Translations under genes and position numbers: made by a program
Assembly (NCBI RefSeq): GCF_003664255.1
Contig: NZ_RCCV01000003.1
Location: 852,395-916,394, forward strand
Source of the DNA: Micromonospora sp. M71_S20
Lineage (GTDB): Bacteria > Actinomycetota > Actinomycetes > Mycobacteriales > Micromonosporaceae
Length of the DNA: 64,000 bases
Direction of reading: 5' to 3'
Notes under the pieces: generated by a model
What the model was told of the DNA's origin: nothing
Seen by the model: the letters and a program-made list of their open reading frames with translations, nothing else
Databases searched by the model: none
Shown here: in pieces, positions 24,391 to 33,040 of the stretch
How the letters are laid out: each line of letters begins with the position of its first letter
How positions within the stretch are numbered: position 1 is the first letter of the stretch

Positions 24391-26532
24391 ATGGCGTGGT
24401 TGATCTCGCTGCGGCGTGGAGTCGGCGTGGCCGTCGGCGTGCTGGTCCTGGTGGGCGCGGTAGCCGTCCCCGCCGGTCCGGCCGTAGCGGCGCCGACCCC
24501 GAGCCCCGCTGCGTCGGCCCCGGGTGAGTCTTGTCCCGCGCCGCCCCCTGCCGACGTAGGGGTCCCGCCCGGAGGAGAGCAGGCAACTCCGCAGGTGAAC
24601 TGGTGCCTGCCGTGGGCGCGCTGGAAAGCAGGCGACGGGTGGGTCACCCACTGCACGAAGGCCACCGGCGCGGTCGAGCAGGAGCGGTGCGACGCGGTGT
24701 CGCTCACGGTGCAGTCACCGCCGCCGGAGGGCACGCCATCGGTGCTCGACGAGCGGCTGCCGACCGGCGGCGCCCCGCCGGTGAGGTGCGAACGATTCGC
24801 CGACCGCGCGACGGAAGATCAGGGCAACGCCGAGCGGTGGACGGCCAAGCAGCAGCGCTGCGAGGCCCTGCGCGCGTCGCTGCTGCCCTTCTCCTCTCTC
24901 AAGCCAGCCACCTGCGACACCCTCGATGTGAGCTGCAAGGTGGGCGAGCAGGTCAAGCAGGCCGCGAGGTCGGGGTTCGAAGGGTTGGCGGACATCGCCG
25001 TCGCGGGCTTCGCCTGGACGTTGGGCAAGTTGGCCGAGGTGGTGTTCGAGCAGTCCTCCGCGGTGCCGGACGAGCCGTTCTACGGCGTCTACAACGACAT
25101 CTCCGGCGTCCTGATCGTGATGGTGCTGCTCGTCTTCCTCATCTCCACCGCCATCAACGGGCTGCGACTCAACGGCCCCGGTCCCCTGTCCACCCTGGGT
25201 GGGTTGGTGCGTGCCCTGTTCGGGATCGCGTTCGCCGGCGGTATCGCCTACATCCTCATGGCCGCCTGGGACGAGGCGACCGTGGCGCTGATCGCCCGCA
25301 ACCAGCAACGCGACTGGCAGCCGAGCATGTGGGTGGACGCGCTCAACGCCCTGACCGCGGACACCGGCACGATTCTGCTGGCCTTCGTCATCGCGGTGAT
25401 CAGCGTGATCGGGCTGGTGCTGGTGTTCGTGATGCTGCTGTTCCGCTCCCTGCTGGCCGCCGGCGCGGCGCTGTTCGGGGCGATGGCGATGACCGGTCAG
25501 GTCATGGCCGAGACCCGCTCATGGGGTCGCAAATGGTTCTGGACCTGCAACGCCCTGGCCAGCAGCAAGTTCTTCATCGCCGCGCTCTGGATCTACGGCA
25601 CGCGCACCACCTACGAAAGCGACAACGTCATCAACGTGCTGCGCGGCATGTTCATGATCATCCTGATGGTGCTCGCGCCGTGGATTCTGCTGCGGTTGAC
25701 GAGCATGTGGGACGGCTACCTGGCCGACGTCGACGCGCGAGGCTTTCTGACCTCCGCAGCCAGCGCGGTCGGTATGGACGCGGCTGCCCGACGGCTCAGC
25801 GGTGCCCTCAGCGGCGGTGATGACAGCGGTGAGGGTCCGGATGCCGCATCGCTGATGCAGGGCAACGCCGATGCCATCCCCACGAACCCCACCAGCGACG
25901 CCGGCCCGCAACCTGCCAAGGTCCCCGAGGCGGTGGAGGCACTGCACGGTCGCGGTGACGCAGACCAGGTCGGGCAGTCCAGCGGCGCACCGGAAACCGG
26001 CCACGAAGGCGGGGAGAACGCGCAGGAGGCCGAGGGGGTCGAGCGCGACTCCCGCACCGCCCAGACCGATGTGGCGACGGGACAACTGTCCGCACCCGGT
26101 GACGCGGACGGCCAGGCGGCGCTGCCGGTCACGCCGAACGCGGTCGCGCAGAAGACCACCGGCGCGGATACCCCGGCATCCGGCAGCCCTGCGGTCGCGC
26201 AGCCGCACAGTGGCACCGCCGCAGACGCGTCCCCTGGCCCGACACCGCCTGCCAACTCGCCGTCCCCGGCGCCGACGCCCGGTGTGACGCCGCCTGCCAG
26301 CACATCGCCGACTAGCTCGCCACTTCCAGCGCCGACGCCCGATCCGCAACCGCCTGCCAACTCGCCGTCGCCGTTGCCCGGTGCGACCGGGCACGGCTCG
26401 CCGGAGGCCGCTGGCGCAGCGTCCAGCGCGAATCCGCCTGCGCAGGGCGACCCTGCGGCCGGTGCGGGCGCCGGTCGTGCGGGGGGCGCTGCCGCTGGCG
26501 GTGCCGCCGAGCTACCCATCGTTCCGGTTTAG
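24391..26532 (+). CDS. VirB6/TrbL-like polytopic transfer protein
   Basis: 713 residues. A signal peptide (residues 1-35, ending VAVPAGPAVAAP) precedes a Cys-containing outer domain, then at least six transmembrane helices between residues about 210 and 440 (for example ISGVLIVMVLLVFLISTAI and IVISVIGLVLVFVMLLF region), and a long acidic then Pro/Ser/Thr-rich tail with imperfect repeats of PPANSPSP and APTP. The helix cluster with WILLRLTSMWDG resembles the SCO6881/TrbL family found before SCO6880-type genes in actinobacterial ICEs. Such proteins form the inner-membrane channel platform. Confidence 0.85.
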   Translation: MAWLISLRRGVGVAVGVLVLVGAVAVPAGPAVAAPTPSPAASAPGESCPAPPPADVGVPPGGEQATPQVNWCLPWARWKAGDGWVTHCTKATGAVEQERCDAVSLTVQSPPPEGTPSVLDERLPTGGAPPVRCERFADRATEDQGNAERWTAKQQRCEALRASLLPFSSLKPATCDTLDVSCKVGEQVKQAARSGFEGLADIAVAGFAWTLGKLAEVVFEQSSAVPDEPFYGVYNDISGVLIVMVLLVFLISTAINGLRLNGPGPLSTLGGLVRALFGIAFAGGIAYILMAAWDEATVALIARNQQRDWQPSMWVDALNALTADTGTILLAFVIAVISVIGLVLVFVMLLFRSLLAAGAALFGAMAMTGQVMAETRSWGRKWFWTCNALASSKFFIAALWIYGTRTTYESDNVINVLRGMFMIILMVLAPWILLRLTSMWDGYLADVDARGFLTSAASAVGMDAAARRLSGALSGGDDSGEGPDAASLMQGNADAIPTNPTSDAGPQPAKVPEAVEALHGRGDADQVGQSSGAPETGHEGGENAQEAEGVERDSRTAQTDVATGQLSAPGDADGQAALPVTPNAVAQKTTGADTPASGSPAVAQPHSGTAADASPGPTPPANSPSPAPTPGVTPPASTSPTSSPLPAPTPDPQPPANSPSPLPGATGHGSPEAAGAASSANPPAQGDPAAGAGAGRAGGAAAGGAAELPIVPV

Positions 26533-26545
26533 GTGAGGAGACCAG

Positions 26546-28042
26546 GTGACCCAGTTCCAGTTTCCACCGCGGTCCACGCGCGGCTCGATCATGGGTTTCT
26601 CGTGGGGGCAGATCGGCATGGCCGTGGCCGGCGTGATCTGCCTGGTCGTTGCCGCGAATCTGTTGGCGGCCGGCCGGCAGGGTGTCGCCGGGGGGATGCT
26701 GTTGGCAGCGCTGCTGCTGCTCACGGTGGGTCTGCTGCGGCTGCGGGGCCGCCGTGTCACCGAGTGGGCCCCCATCGTCGCCGGGGCGCTCGCCCAGCGT
26801 GCCGCCCGGCAGGATCGGTACCGCGGTGGTGTCTTCGCCGCCAACCCGGGCAGCACGCACCTGCACCTGCCCGGTCCGGCCGCCGGGTACCGCTGGCTGC
26901 CGGCGTTCGCCGCTGACGGGCTGACCGAGGTGGGGTTGTTGCACCACCGCCGGGAGAACACCGTTACCGCGGCCCTGCTGTGCGCGGGCAGCAACCTGGT
27001 CCTGGCCGACACGTCGGTGCAGCAGCAGCGCTTGACGTCGTGGGCGGAGGTGCTGAATCTGCTCGGCACCGAGTACGCCGACGCCGGTCTGAGCCGGTGG
27101 GCGCTCACGGCCCGCGCCGTGCCCGATGTCGGCAACCGGGCGCAGCGCCACCTGGTGCAGGCGGCGGTCGACACCGACACGCCCGCGTACCGGTCCCTCG
27201 CGGAGTTGACCGCCGGGGCGGCGCCGTCGACGCAACGCCACGAGGTGTACCTGAGCGTCGTGTTCGACACGAAGAAGCTGTCGGCGGAGATCGCCAACGC
27301 GGGTGGCACCGACGCGGCCATCGCCACCGTGGTGCTGGACAAGCTCGGCGGTGTGCGGGCCGCGGTCGAGGAGGCCGGCGTCGACACGGTGGGCTGGTTG
27401 ACGCCACGGCAGTACGCGGCGGTGCTGCGTACCCAGTTCGACCCCGCAGACCAGCCGCACGTGGACATGCAGACCGTGGACGCGGGCGGGGTGGCGCCGC
27501 ACATGGCCGGACCGGTCGCCGCCGAGAGCGTCGGCTGGTCGTCGTACCGCCACGACTCTGGGTTCTCGCAAACCCTGTGGGTGTATGAGATGCCACGCCA
27601 GCCGGTGGCCATGACGTGGATGACGGCTCTGTTCACCCGCACCACCGGCCGGCGCGCGGTGACGCTCGTCGCCGAGCCGGTGCCCGCGCAACTGGCCCAG
27701 TTGGCGACGCGGCGTGACAAGGTCGCCCGCGCCGGTGACGAGATCACCAAACGCAAGATGCGGCTGGTGCGCACCGCGCGCGAAGACGAGGAGGCCCGCT
27801 CGGTGGAGCAGGTCGACCGGGAGCAGGCGGTTGGGCACGTGCGCTACCGCTACGCGCTCGTCGTCACCGTCACCGCCGGCAGCGAAGAGCAACTCCGGCA
27901 CGACGTGCGCGCGATCAAACGCGTCCTGGGCCGCACCGGCTGCCAGGCGGTGGTGCTTTACGGCGAGCAGGACCAGGGCTTCGTCGCCGGGGCGCTGCCC
28001 CTGGCGCGCGGGCTCAAGCCGATGCGGGGGTGGTGGGCGTGA
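26546..28042 (+). CDS. SCO6880-family transfer protein (PrgI/VirB4 N-half-like)
   Basis: 498 residues from a GTG with GAGGAG 8 bases upstream. Two membrane helices near residues 20-65 resemble PrgI-type subunits, and the soluble remainder resembles the N-terminal domain of VirB4 without an ATPase core. The pattern TLWVYEMPRQPVAMTWMTALF and the closing GAxPLARGLKP are characteristic of SCO6880 proteins. It probably works with the separate ATPase encoded by the next gene, whose GTG overlaps this stop. Membrane anchoring of the ATPase is the likely role. Confidence 0.9.
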   Translation: MTQFQFPPRSTRGSIMGFSWGQIGMAVAGVICLVVAANLLAAGRQGVAGGMLLAALLLLTVGLLRLRGRRVTEWAPIVAGALAQRAARQDRYRGGVFAANPGSTHLHLPGPAAGYRWLPAFAADGLTEVGLLHHRRENTVTAALLCAGSNLVLADTSVQQQRLTSWAEVLNLLGTEYADAGLSRWALTARAVPDVGNRAQRHLVQAAVDTDTPAYRSLAELTAGAAPSTQRHEVYLSVVFDTKKLSAEIANAGGTDAAIATVVLDKLGGVRAAVEEAGVDTVGWLTPRQYAAVLRTQFDPADQPHVDMQTVDAGGVAPHMAGPVAAESVGWSSYRHDSGFSQTLWVYEMPRQPVAMTWMTALFTRTTGRRAVTLVAEPVPAQLAQLATRRDKVARAGDEITKRKMRLVRTAREDEEARSVEQVDREQAVGHVRYRYALVVTVTAGSEEQLRHDVRAIKRVLGRTGCQAVVLYGEQDQGFVAGALPLARGLKPMRGWWA

Positions 28043-29613
28043 GCCGGGCACGGGTGCGGCGGGAAGGGTCCCTTGGGCAGCGCATCGAGCAGGCGGCGCA
28101 GCGGCGGGACCTGGCGGCGGCGCAGGCCGACCTAGCGCGTGAGCAGCGCGCCCTGTACCGGATGTCGGAGCGGCTGCTGGGCGCGCCGCCGGTCGACGGG
28201 CGCGGCGCGCTGGGGCGGGCGGCGGGGCGGGTGTTCTGGCGGCTGCGGCTGCCGCCGCTGGTCACCACCAGCGCGCAGCTGTGCAGCGTGTATCCGTTCG
28301 TTGCCGACCCGGGCCTGGGGGTGGACGGGCCGCTGATCGGGCAGGAGGTGTACTCCCGGACCGGGTTCGTGTTCTCAATGCGGGAGCTGTACCGCGCCGG
28401 GGTCCTCAGCGCCCCGAACATGGTGGTCACCGGGGAGATCGGGTCGGCGAAGTCGTCGCTGCTCAAGACGATCGCGTTCCGGGGCATCCCGTTCGGCACC
28501 CGCTTCTACATCGTCGACGTCAAGGGCGAATACGACGCCCTCGCCGAGGCCGCCGGTATCCGGCCGGTGCGTATCGGTCCCGGAGCGGGCGTGGTGATGA
28601 ACCCCCTTGCAGGCATCCGCCGGCAGCCGGGGCAGGGAGAGGCGCAGTGGCTGCAGATCCAGCGAGCCCGCCGGCTGCTGCTGCTCGAAGGGCTCCTGGA
28701 GATCCAACTCGGCGGCCTGCTCGGTGAGGCCGAACGTTCGCTGATCGAATACGCCCTCGACGCGGTGACCCGGGCCGATGACGGCACCAGCGCCGACCGG
28801 CTTGCCACGCCCACCCTGTCGCTAGTGCTCGCCGCGATGGGTGACCCGCAGGCATGGGCGCATCGCCTCGCCGGAGTGCACTACGACGTCGACCAGTTCG
28901 CCGCCGACAGCCGCCGGGTCCGCCTCGCGCTGGAGCGGCTGATCACCGGCGCCCTCGGCGGGATCTTCGACGCCCCGGTGGCGTCGACGTTGACGGTGGA
29001 CTTCGACCAGCCCGGCGCGATCCTCGACCTGCGGGCGGTGCGGACCTCGGACCAGATGACCGCGATGGCGATGACCTGCGCCCAGTCCTGGCTGGAGGCG
29101 GAGCTGACCCGCCCCGACGCCCCACCTCGGGTGTGCCTGTACGACGAGTTCGCCTTGATCACCCGCCACCTCGGCCTCGTGCGGCGGATGCGTGAGCAAC
29201 TGAAACTCGCCCGCGCGCTGGGCACGGAGAACATCCTGGCGTTCCACCGCTTCTCGGACCTCGCGGCCAGCGGCAGCGCCGACTCCGAGCAGGTCCGCAT
29301 CGCCCGCGGACTGATCGAGGACACCGGCGTGCGGGTGTCCTACCGCCAGGCCGCCGGCTCGCTGGACGCCGCCCGCGAATTCCTCGGCACCACCGACGTG
29401 GAGACCAACCTGCTGCTGCACCTGCGCCGTGGCGTCGGGCTGTGGAAGGTCGGGATGCGCTCCTACGTCGTCAAGCACCAGTTATCCACGTTGGAGCAGG
29501 CCATGGTCGACACCGACAGCCGCATGCGCGTTGACCCTGACCGGCCAGGGCGGGAGCTGACCGAGGCGGAGTACGAGGCGCGGGAGTCCGCCGCCGTGGG
29601 GCAGGTGCCGTGA
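28039..29613 (+). CDS. VirB4-like conjugative ATPase
   Basis: 524 residues. The P-loop region is TGEIGSAKSSLLKT near residue 131, with Ala where canonical Walker A has the last Gly; the following FYIVDVKGEYDALAEAAG strand-turn is typical of VirB4/TraE-type motors. Walker B is CLYDEFAL near residue 366, followed by an arginine-rich sensor region (VRRMREQLKLARALG). It should energise assembly or transport in the transfer channel. The GTG start overlaps the SCO6880 stop and the TGA overlaps the next ATG, so all three motor genes are coupled. Confidence 0.9.
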   Translation: MSRARVRREGSLGQRIEQAAQRRDLAAAQADLAREQRALYRMSERLLGAPPVDGRGALGRAAGRVFWRLRLPPLVTTSAQLCSVYPFVADPGLGVDGPLIGQEVYSRTGFVFSMRELYRAGVLSAPNMVVTGEIGSAKSSLLKTIAFRGIPFGTRFYIVDVKGEYDALAEAAGIRPVRIGPGAGVVMNPLAGIRRQPGQGEAQWLQIQRARRLLLLEGLLEIQLGGLLGEAERSLIEYALDAVTRADDGTSADRLATPTLSLVLAAMGDPQAWAHRLAGVHYDVDQFAADSRRVRLALERLITGALGGIFDAPVASTLTVDFDQPGAILDLRAVRTSDQMTAMAMTCAQSWLEAELTRPDAPPRVCLYDEFALITRHLGLVRRMREQLKLARALGTENILAFHRFSDLAASGSADSEQVRIARGLIEDTGVRVSYRQAAGSLDAAREFLGTTDVETNLLLHLRRGVGLWKVGMRSYVVKHQLSTLEQAMVDTDSRMRVDPDRPGRELTEAEYEARESAAVGQVP

Positions 29614-31466
29614 TGGCCGGCTCCCTCATGTCCCCCGGACACCGGCTGCCCAAGCGCGGCATGCCCCGCGCTGACATCCTGGCGCGGCTGGCGCTGCTGG
29701 GCATTGCCGCGACGCTCGTGCTGCTGGGCGCCATCACGCTGTGGCTGGCCGGACAACTCGGCGGGCTGCTTACCCACCTGTCATGGCCGGACAGCACGCC
29801 AGCGGACGCGCCCAGCATCGCCGTACGGATGATCTTCCACCGCGGCGATCCCGCGGCGGCGTGGCCCGCTTCCGCCCGCGCGGACCTGCCGCCGACCGGC
29901 CTGCTGTACCTGCTGTGGCTCGTGTTGTTCAGCGCCACCGTTGTGGGCCTGGCGGTGCCGGTGGTCCGGTTCGCGCAGCGGCGGGTGCAGCGGCACGGGT
30001 TCGCCCGCCGCAAGGACCTCGACCAGGTCGTCACGGCGGTGGCGGTGCTGCGCCGCGTCGATGTCCTGCGCCCCGGCCTGATCGTTCAGGTAAGCGACCG
30101 GCCCGAGGTCGTGCAGGCCAAGTTGCGCCGTCGCGCTGATCCGCTGGAGGTGGCGCGGCGCCTCGGCGAGCACGCGCTGACTGGCGAGCCGTTGTACCTG
30201 GCTAACGAGTACACCGAACTGCTCGCCGGCGCGGCCCGCTTCGCGGGTAAGACCAGCCGCTACGTCGTGCCGCGTGTCGCGGACGCTCGCGGCGCGGTCA
30301 TCACGACCTCCACCCGCCTGGACGTCGCCGCCGTCACCTACGACCTGCGCGCCGAGATTGGCCCGACGTGGATCTTCGAACCGCAGGGTCAGCTTCCCGG
30401 GGTTCCTCGGCTGCGGTGGTCACCGATTGAGGGTGCGGAGGATCCCGACATCGCGGCGTTGCGGGCGAAGGGGTTCGCCGCCGGCGCCGGCCTCAAGGCC
30501 GACGCCGAGAACGGCCAATACTTCCAGGACCAGGCTGCGTCCATCATCCGCGGCCTGCTGCACGCCGCCGCCCTCGACGAGAACACCACCCTGACCGACG
30601 TGGCCAGCTGGGCGGCCAACCCCAGCGACCCGCGTGCGGAGCGGATCCTGCGCCACCACCAGCAGACGGTGTGGGCAGACCGGTTGGCGTTTCACCGCGA
30701 GTCCACCGGCCGTAGCCGAGACGCCATCCAGTCCGTCGTCTTCGGCGCGCTGGATGCGTTCAGCAACCCGCGGATCCTGCACGCCTGCTCCCCGCCACGC
30801 GGACAGCAGTTCCGGCCGGAGCCATGGCTCGATGAGTCCGGCACCCTCTACCTGGTCGGCACCCGCAGCGGGCAGTCGCTGGTCGCGCCGCTGTTCGCCG
30901 CGATCGCCGAAGACATCATCTACCGCACCCTGCAACGTGCCCTGACTGCCGTGGGCGGCCGGGTCGAGCCGTGCCTGTACCTGGTCGGCGACGAGATCAC
31001 CAACATCGCGCCGCTGCCGTCGCTGCCCGAGCTGGTGTCCGAGGGCGGCGGGTCTGGTGTCGCCCTGTCGCTGTGCTGCCAGAACACCCACCAGTTGCAG
31101 CAGCGGTGGGGACGCGACGGCGGCCAGGCCCTGCGCGACGGCGTGAACGCCCGCTTCGTGATGGGCGGCATGCAGGACGTGTCCGCGCTCAAAGACGCGC
31201 AGTCGCTTCTTGGGCAGGTGCAGGAGGTGACGTCGGCAGCGTCCTGGGGCGGCGGGCGCGCCAGCGTGCAGGAGAACAGCCGCCGGGAGAACCTGATCGA
31301 TCTCGCGGAGCTGCGGACCCTGCCGGCCGGTCACGCCTTGGTGCTGCTCGGGAACATGCCTCCGGTCGAGGTGGTGCAGCCGGCGTGGTGGGAACGCCCG
31401 GACGCTGACCGGTTCCGCGCCGCGCAGGCCGCTTTCGCGGCCCGTCTCGAAGGGCGGCGTCTCTGA
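29613..31466 (+). CDS. VirD4/TraG-type coupling protein
   Basis: 617 residues. Two N-terminal transmembrane helices (residues about 22-50 and 90-115) anchor a cytosolic motor. The nucleotide-binding region is unusual: AARFAGKTSRYVVPRVAD near residue 207 keeps Gly-Lys-Thr-Ser but lacks the usual upstream Pro/Thr-rich lead. The block CLYLVGDEITNIAPLPSLPELVSEGGG contains the acidic pair of Walker B (abbreviated YLVGDEITNIAP), and LSLCCQNTHQL matches the TraG sensor motif. Coupling proteins bring the relaxase-DNA complex to the channel. It overlaps both neighbours by one to a few bases. Confidence 0.92.
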   Translation: MAGSLMSPGHRLPKRGMPRADILARLALLGIAATLVLLGAITLWLAGQLGGLLTHLSWPDSTPADAPSIAVRMIFHRGDPAAAWPASARADLPPTGLLYLLWLVLFSATVVGLAVPVVRFAQRRVQRHGFARRKDLDQVVTAVAVLRRVDVLRPGLIVQVSDRPEVVQAKLRRRADPLEVARRLGEHALTGEPLYLANEYTELLAGAARFAGKTSRYVVPRVADARGAVITTSTRLDVAAVTYDLRAEIGPTWIFEPQGQLPGVPRLRWSPIEGAEDPDIAALRAKGFAAGAGLKADAENGQYFQDQAASIIRGLLHAAALDENTTLTDVASWAANPSDPRAERILRHHQQTVWADRLAFHRESTGRSRDAIQSVVFGALDAFSNPRILHACSPPRGQQFRPEPWLDESGTLYLVGTRSGQSLVAPLFAAIAEDIIYRTLQRALTAVGGRVEPCLYLVGDEITNIAPLPSLPELVSEGGGSGVALSLCCQNTHQLQQRWGRDGGQALRDGVNARFVMGGMQDVSALKDAQSLLGQVQEVTSAASWGGGRASVQENSRRENLIDLAELRTLPAGHALVLLGNMPPVEVVQPAWWERPDADRFRAAQAAFAARLEGRRL

Positions 31467-32062
31467 TGGCGCAGCGCACATTCCAGTTCGAGCTGCCGCA
31501 GCAGGCATCGGAGGAACAGCGGGCCCTTGCGGAGCTCGCCGGGCTCATCGACACCCTGCGCGGCAGCGTGGAGCAGCTCGCTGAGGCGCACGTGGCCCTC
31601 GCCGAACGCGTCGACGCCCTCGACGCCCCGGGCGGGTGGGTGCCGGCGGGTTACTGCTGGCGCGACTTGGACGCCGACGCCGCACGGCAGCTGTGGGCGT
31701 GGCTGGCCGCGTGGACGCGGTGGCTCGTGGACCGCTACGGCCTGGCGCAGGACCTCGGGGCGTGCTGGCCGGCACATCCTGCCCTGGTGGAGGAGCTGAC
31801 CGCGCTGAGCGTGTCCTGGCACCACGCCTACTCCGGCAAGGCCGACCCGGACGCGCCGCTGCGCTGGCACGAGGCGCTGCACCGCGCCCGCCACCGGTGG
31901 CAGGGCTGGGACACCACCCGCTGCCGGCACGGGCACCACACACCCCGCAGCGGCGACACCGTCTGGTCGCAGCCGTGGCCCGACGACGCCGAGCGGGCCG
32001 TCACCGACGACATCGACGCCCGCCAGCGCGCGGCGCCGCAACCGGAAGGTAGGACGACATGA
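31466..32062 (+). CDS. conserved transfer-operon protein (DUF4913-like)
   Basis: 198 residues. An N-terminal coiled coil (residues 15-50, EELAELAGLI type heptads) precedes a Trp-rich domain with WRDLDADAARQLWAWLAAW, CWPAHPALVEELTAL and PLRWHEALHRAR. These resemble DUF4913 proteins, which recur next to TraG-type genes in actinobacterial elements and have no known biochemical role. The ATG overlaps the coupling-protein stop, so it belongs to the operon and may be a cytosolic adaptor for that protein. Confidence 0.75.
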   Translation: MAQRTFQFELPQQASEEQRALAELAGLIDTLRGSVEQLAEAHVALAERVDALDAPGGWVPAGYCWRDLDADAARQLWAWLAAWTRWLVDRYGLAQDLGACWPAHPALVEELTALSVSWHHAYSGKADPDAPLRWHEALHRARHRWQGWDTTRCRHGHHTPRSGDTVWSQPWPDDAERAVTDDIDARQRAAPQPEGRTT

Positions 32063-32319
32063 CGCAACCAGCCGAGGTCACCAGCGTGTGGGACTGGCAC
32101 CGCTTCGAAGCCGCGTTGCTCGGACTGCGCGAAGGCATCGACACGCTCCAGGACTACATCGCCGAGATTCACGACGCGCGTCACGACTGGCGCGACGACC
32201 ACCAGGAGGACACGCAGCGATGGACGGAACTCGACGAGGTGACGCGGCGGGAGACGGAGCTGGACTTCGCCAGCGACGGGCACCTCGACGGGAACTACAC
32301 CCGCGACGTCGACGAATGA
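32059..32319 (+). CDS. small acidic protein of the transfer operon
   Basis: 86 residues, very acidic and His/Asp-rich, largely helical (FEAALLGLREGIDTLQDYI). The ATG overlaps the upstream stop by 4 bases and its stop overlaps the next start, so it is certainly part of the operon. I do not recognise a family; no motif, signal or membrane segment is visible. Confidence 0.7.
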   Translation: MTQPAEVTSVWDWHRFEAALLGLREGIDTLQDYIAEIHDARHDWRDDHQEDTQRWTELDEVTRRETELDFASDGHLDGNYTRDVDE

Positions 32320-32540
32320 GCGGCACCGTGCGCAGCGCCAAGGCTCCGATGGCCCGCATCAACGCCGACTTGGAGCAGCTACGCCACGACATCGACGCCC
32401 TGGTCGACGTCGTGGACCGCCACCCGCACGCGCGCCCGCAACTCGTGGAGATCCATCACCAGGTGCGGCTGCTGGGACAGCACCTCAACACCGCTCTCGC
32501 CTCGCCCACCGAGCCCGTGCCACCCGAGGAGAAGCAGTGA
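32316..32540 (+). CDS. small helical protein of the transfer operon
   Basis: 74 residues, predicted as a helical hairpin (MARINADLEQLRHDIDALVDVV and LVEIHHQVRLLGQHLNTAL). It starts with an ATG overlapping the previous stop (ATGA) and ends overlapping the lipoprotein GTG. The family is not recognised. Its helical coiled character suggests a protein-protein adaptor. Confidence 0.68.
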   Translation: MSGTVRSAKAPMARINADLEQLRHDIDALVDVVDRHPHARPQLVEIHHQVRLLGQHLNTALASPTEPVPPEEKQ

Positions 32541-33040
32541 CACGACATCCCGTCAGGGCGGCCATCGCGGGGGTGGCCACCCTACTGCTCACCGCCTGCG
32601 CCGCATCCCAGCCCGCTCCGGCCGGCAGCGCACCCACCACCGGCACCGCAGCCGAGCCTGCGGTGCCGACCGGGACGCTGCCCGCCGATCCTGATGGCGT
32701 CTTGCCGGCCACGTCAGTCGCGGCCGATCCGGCGGCGGTGACCACCGCGCTGCGGTTCGTGCGTGCCTGGGCCCGCCCGGACCTGCCCGCCGAGACCTGG
32801 TGGGCGGGCGTGCGTCCCTACGCCGTTCCCGCCTACGCGGAGCTACTCGCCACGGTGGACCCGGCCAACGTCCCCGCCACCCGCCTCACCGGCGGCGGGC
32901 AGGTCGTGGCAGCCACGGCGCAGCGGGTCGACGTCGATGTCAGCACCGACGCCGGGGTGCTGCGGGTGGTCTGTGTGCGCAGCGGCCACCGGTGGCTGGT
33001 CGCCACGCTCGGCGTCGCCAAGGAGGCTGCGGCGCGGTGA
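32537..33040 (+). CDS. lipoprotein of the transfer operon
   Basis: 167 residues. The signal peptide ends in the lipobox LLTACA (Cys near residue 21), so the protein is lipid-anchored outside the membrane. A Thr/Pro/Ala-rich linker leads to a compact domain (residues about 65-165) with ALRFVRAWARP, WWAGVRPYAVPAYAELL and a beta-rich end, similar in outline to other ICE-encoded VirB8/NTF2-like outer domains. Overlaps on both sides tie it to the operon. It probably acts at the cell-wall side of the channel. Confidence 0.78.
   Translation: MTRHPVRAAIAGVATLLLTACAASQPAPAGSAPTTGTAAEPAVPTGTLPADPDGVLPATSVAADPAAVTTALRFVRAWARPDLPAETWWAGVRPYAVPAYAELLATVDPANVPATRLTGGGQVVAATAQRVDVDVSTDAGVLRVVCVRSGHRWLVATLGVAKEAAAR

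Noticed and set aside
26240..26390. Tandem repeats at the end of the VirB6-like gene
   Set aside because: They are codons for Pro/Ser/Thr repeats in a disordered tail, so a coding low-complexity region rather than a DNA element.
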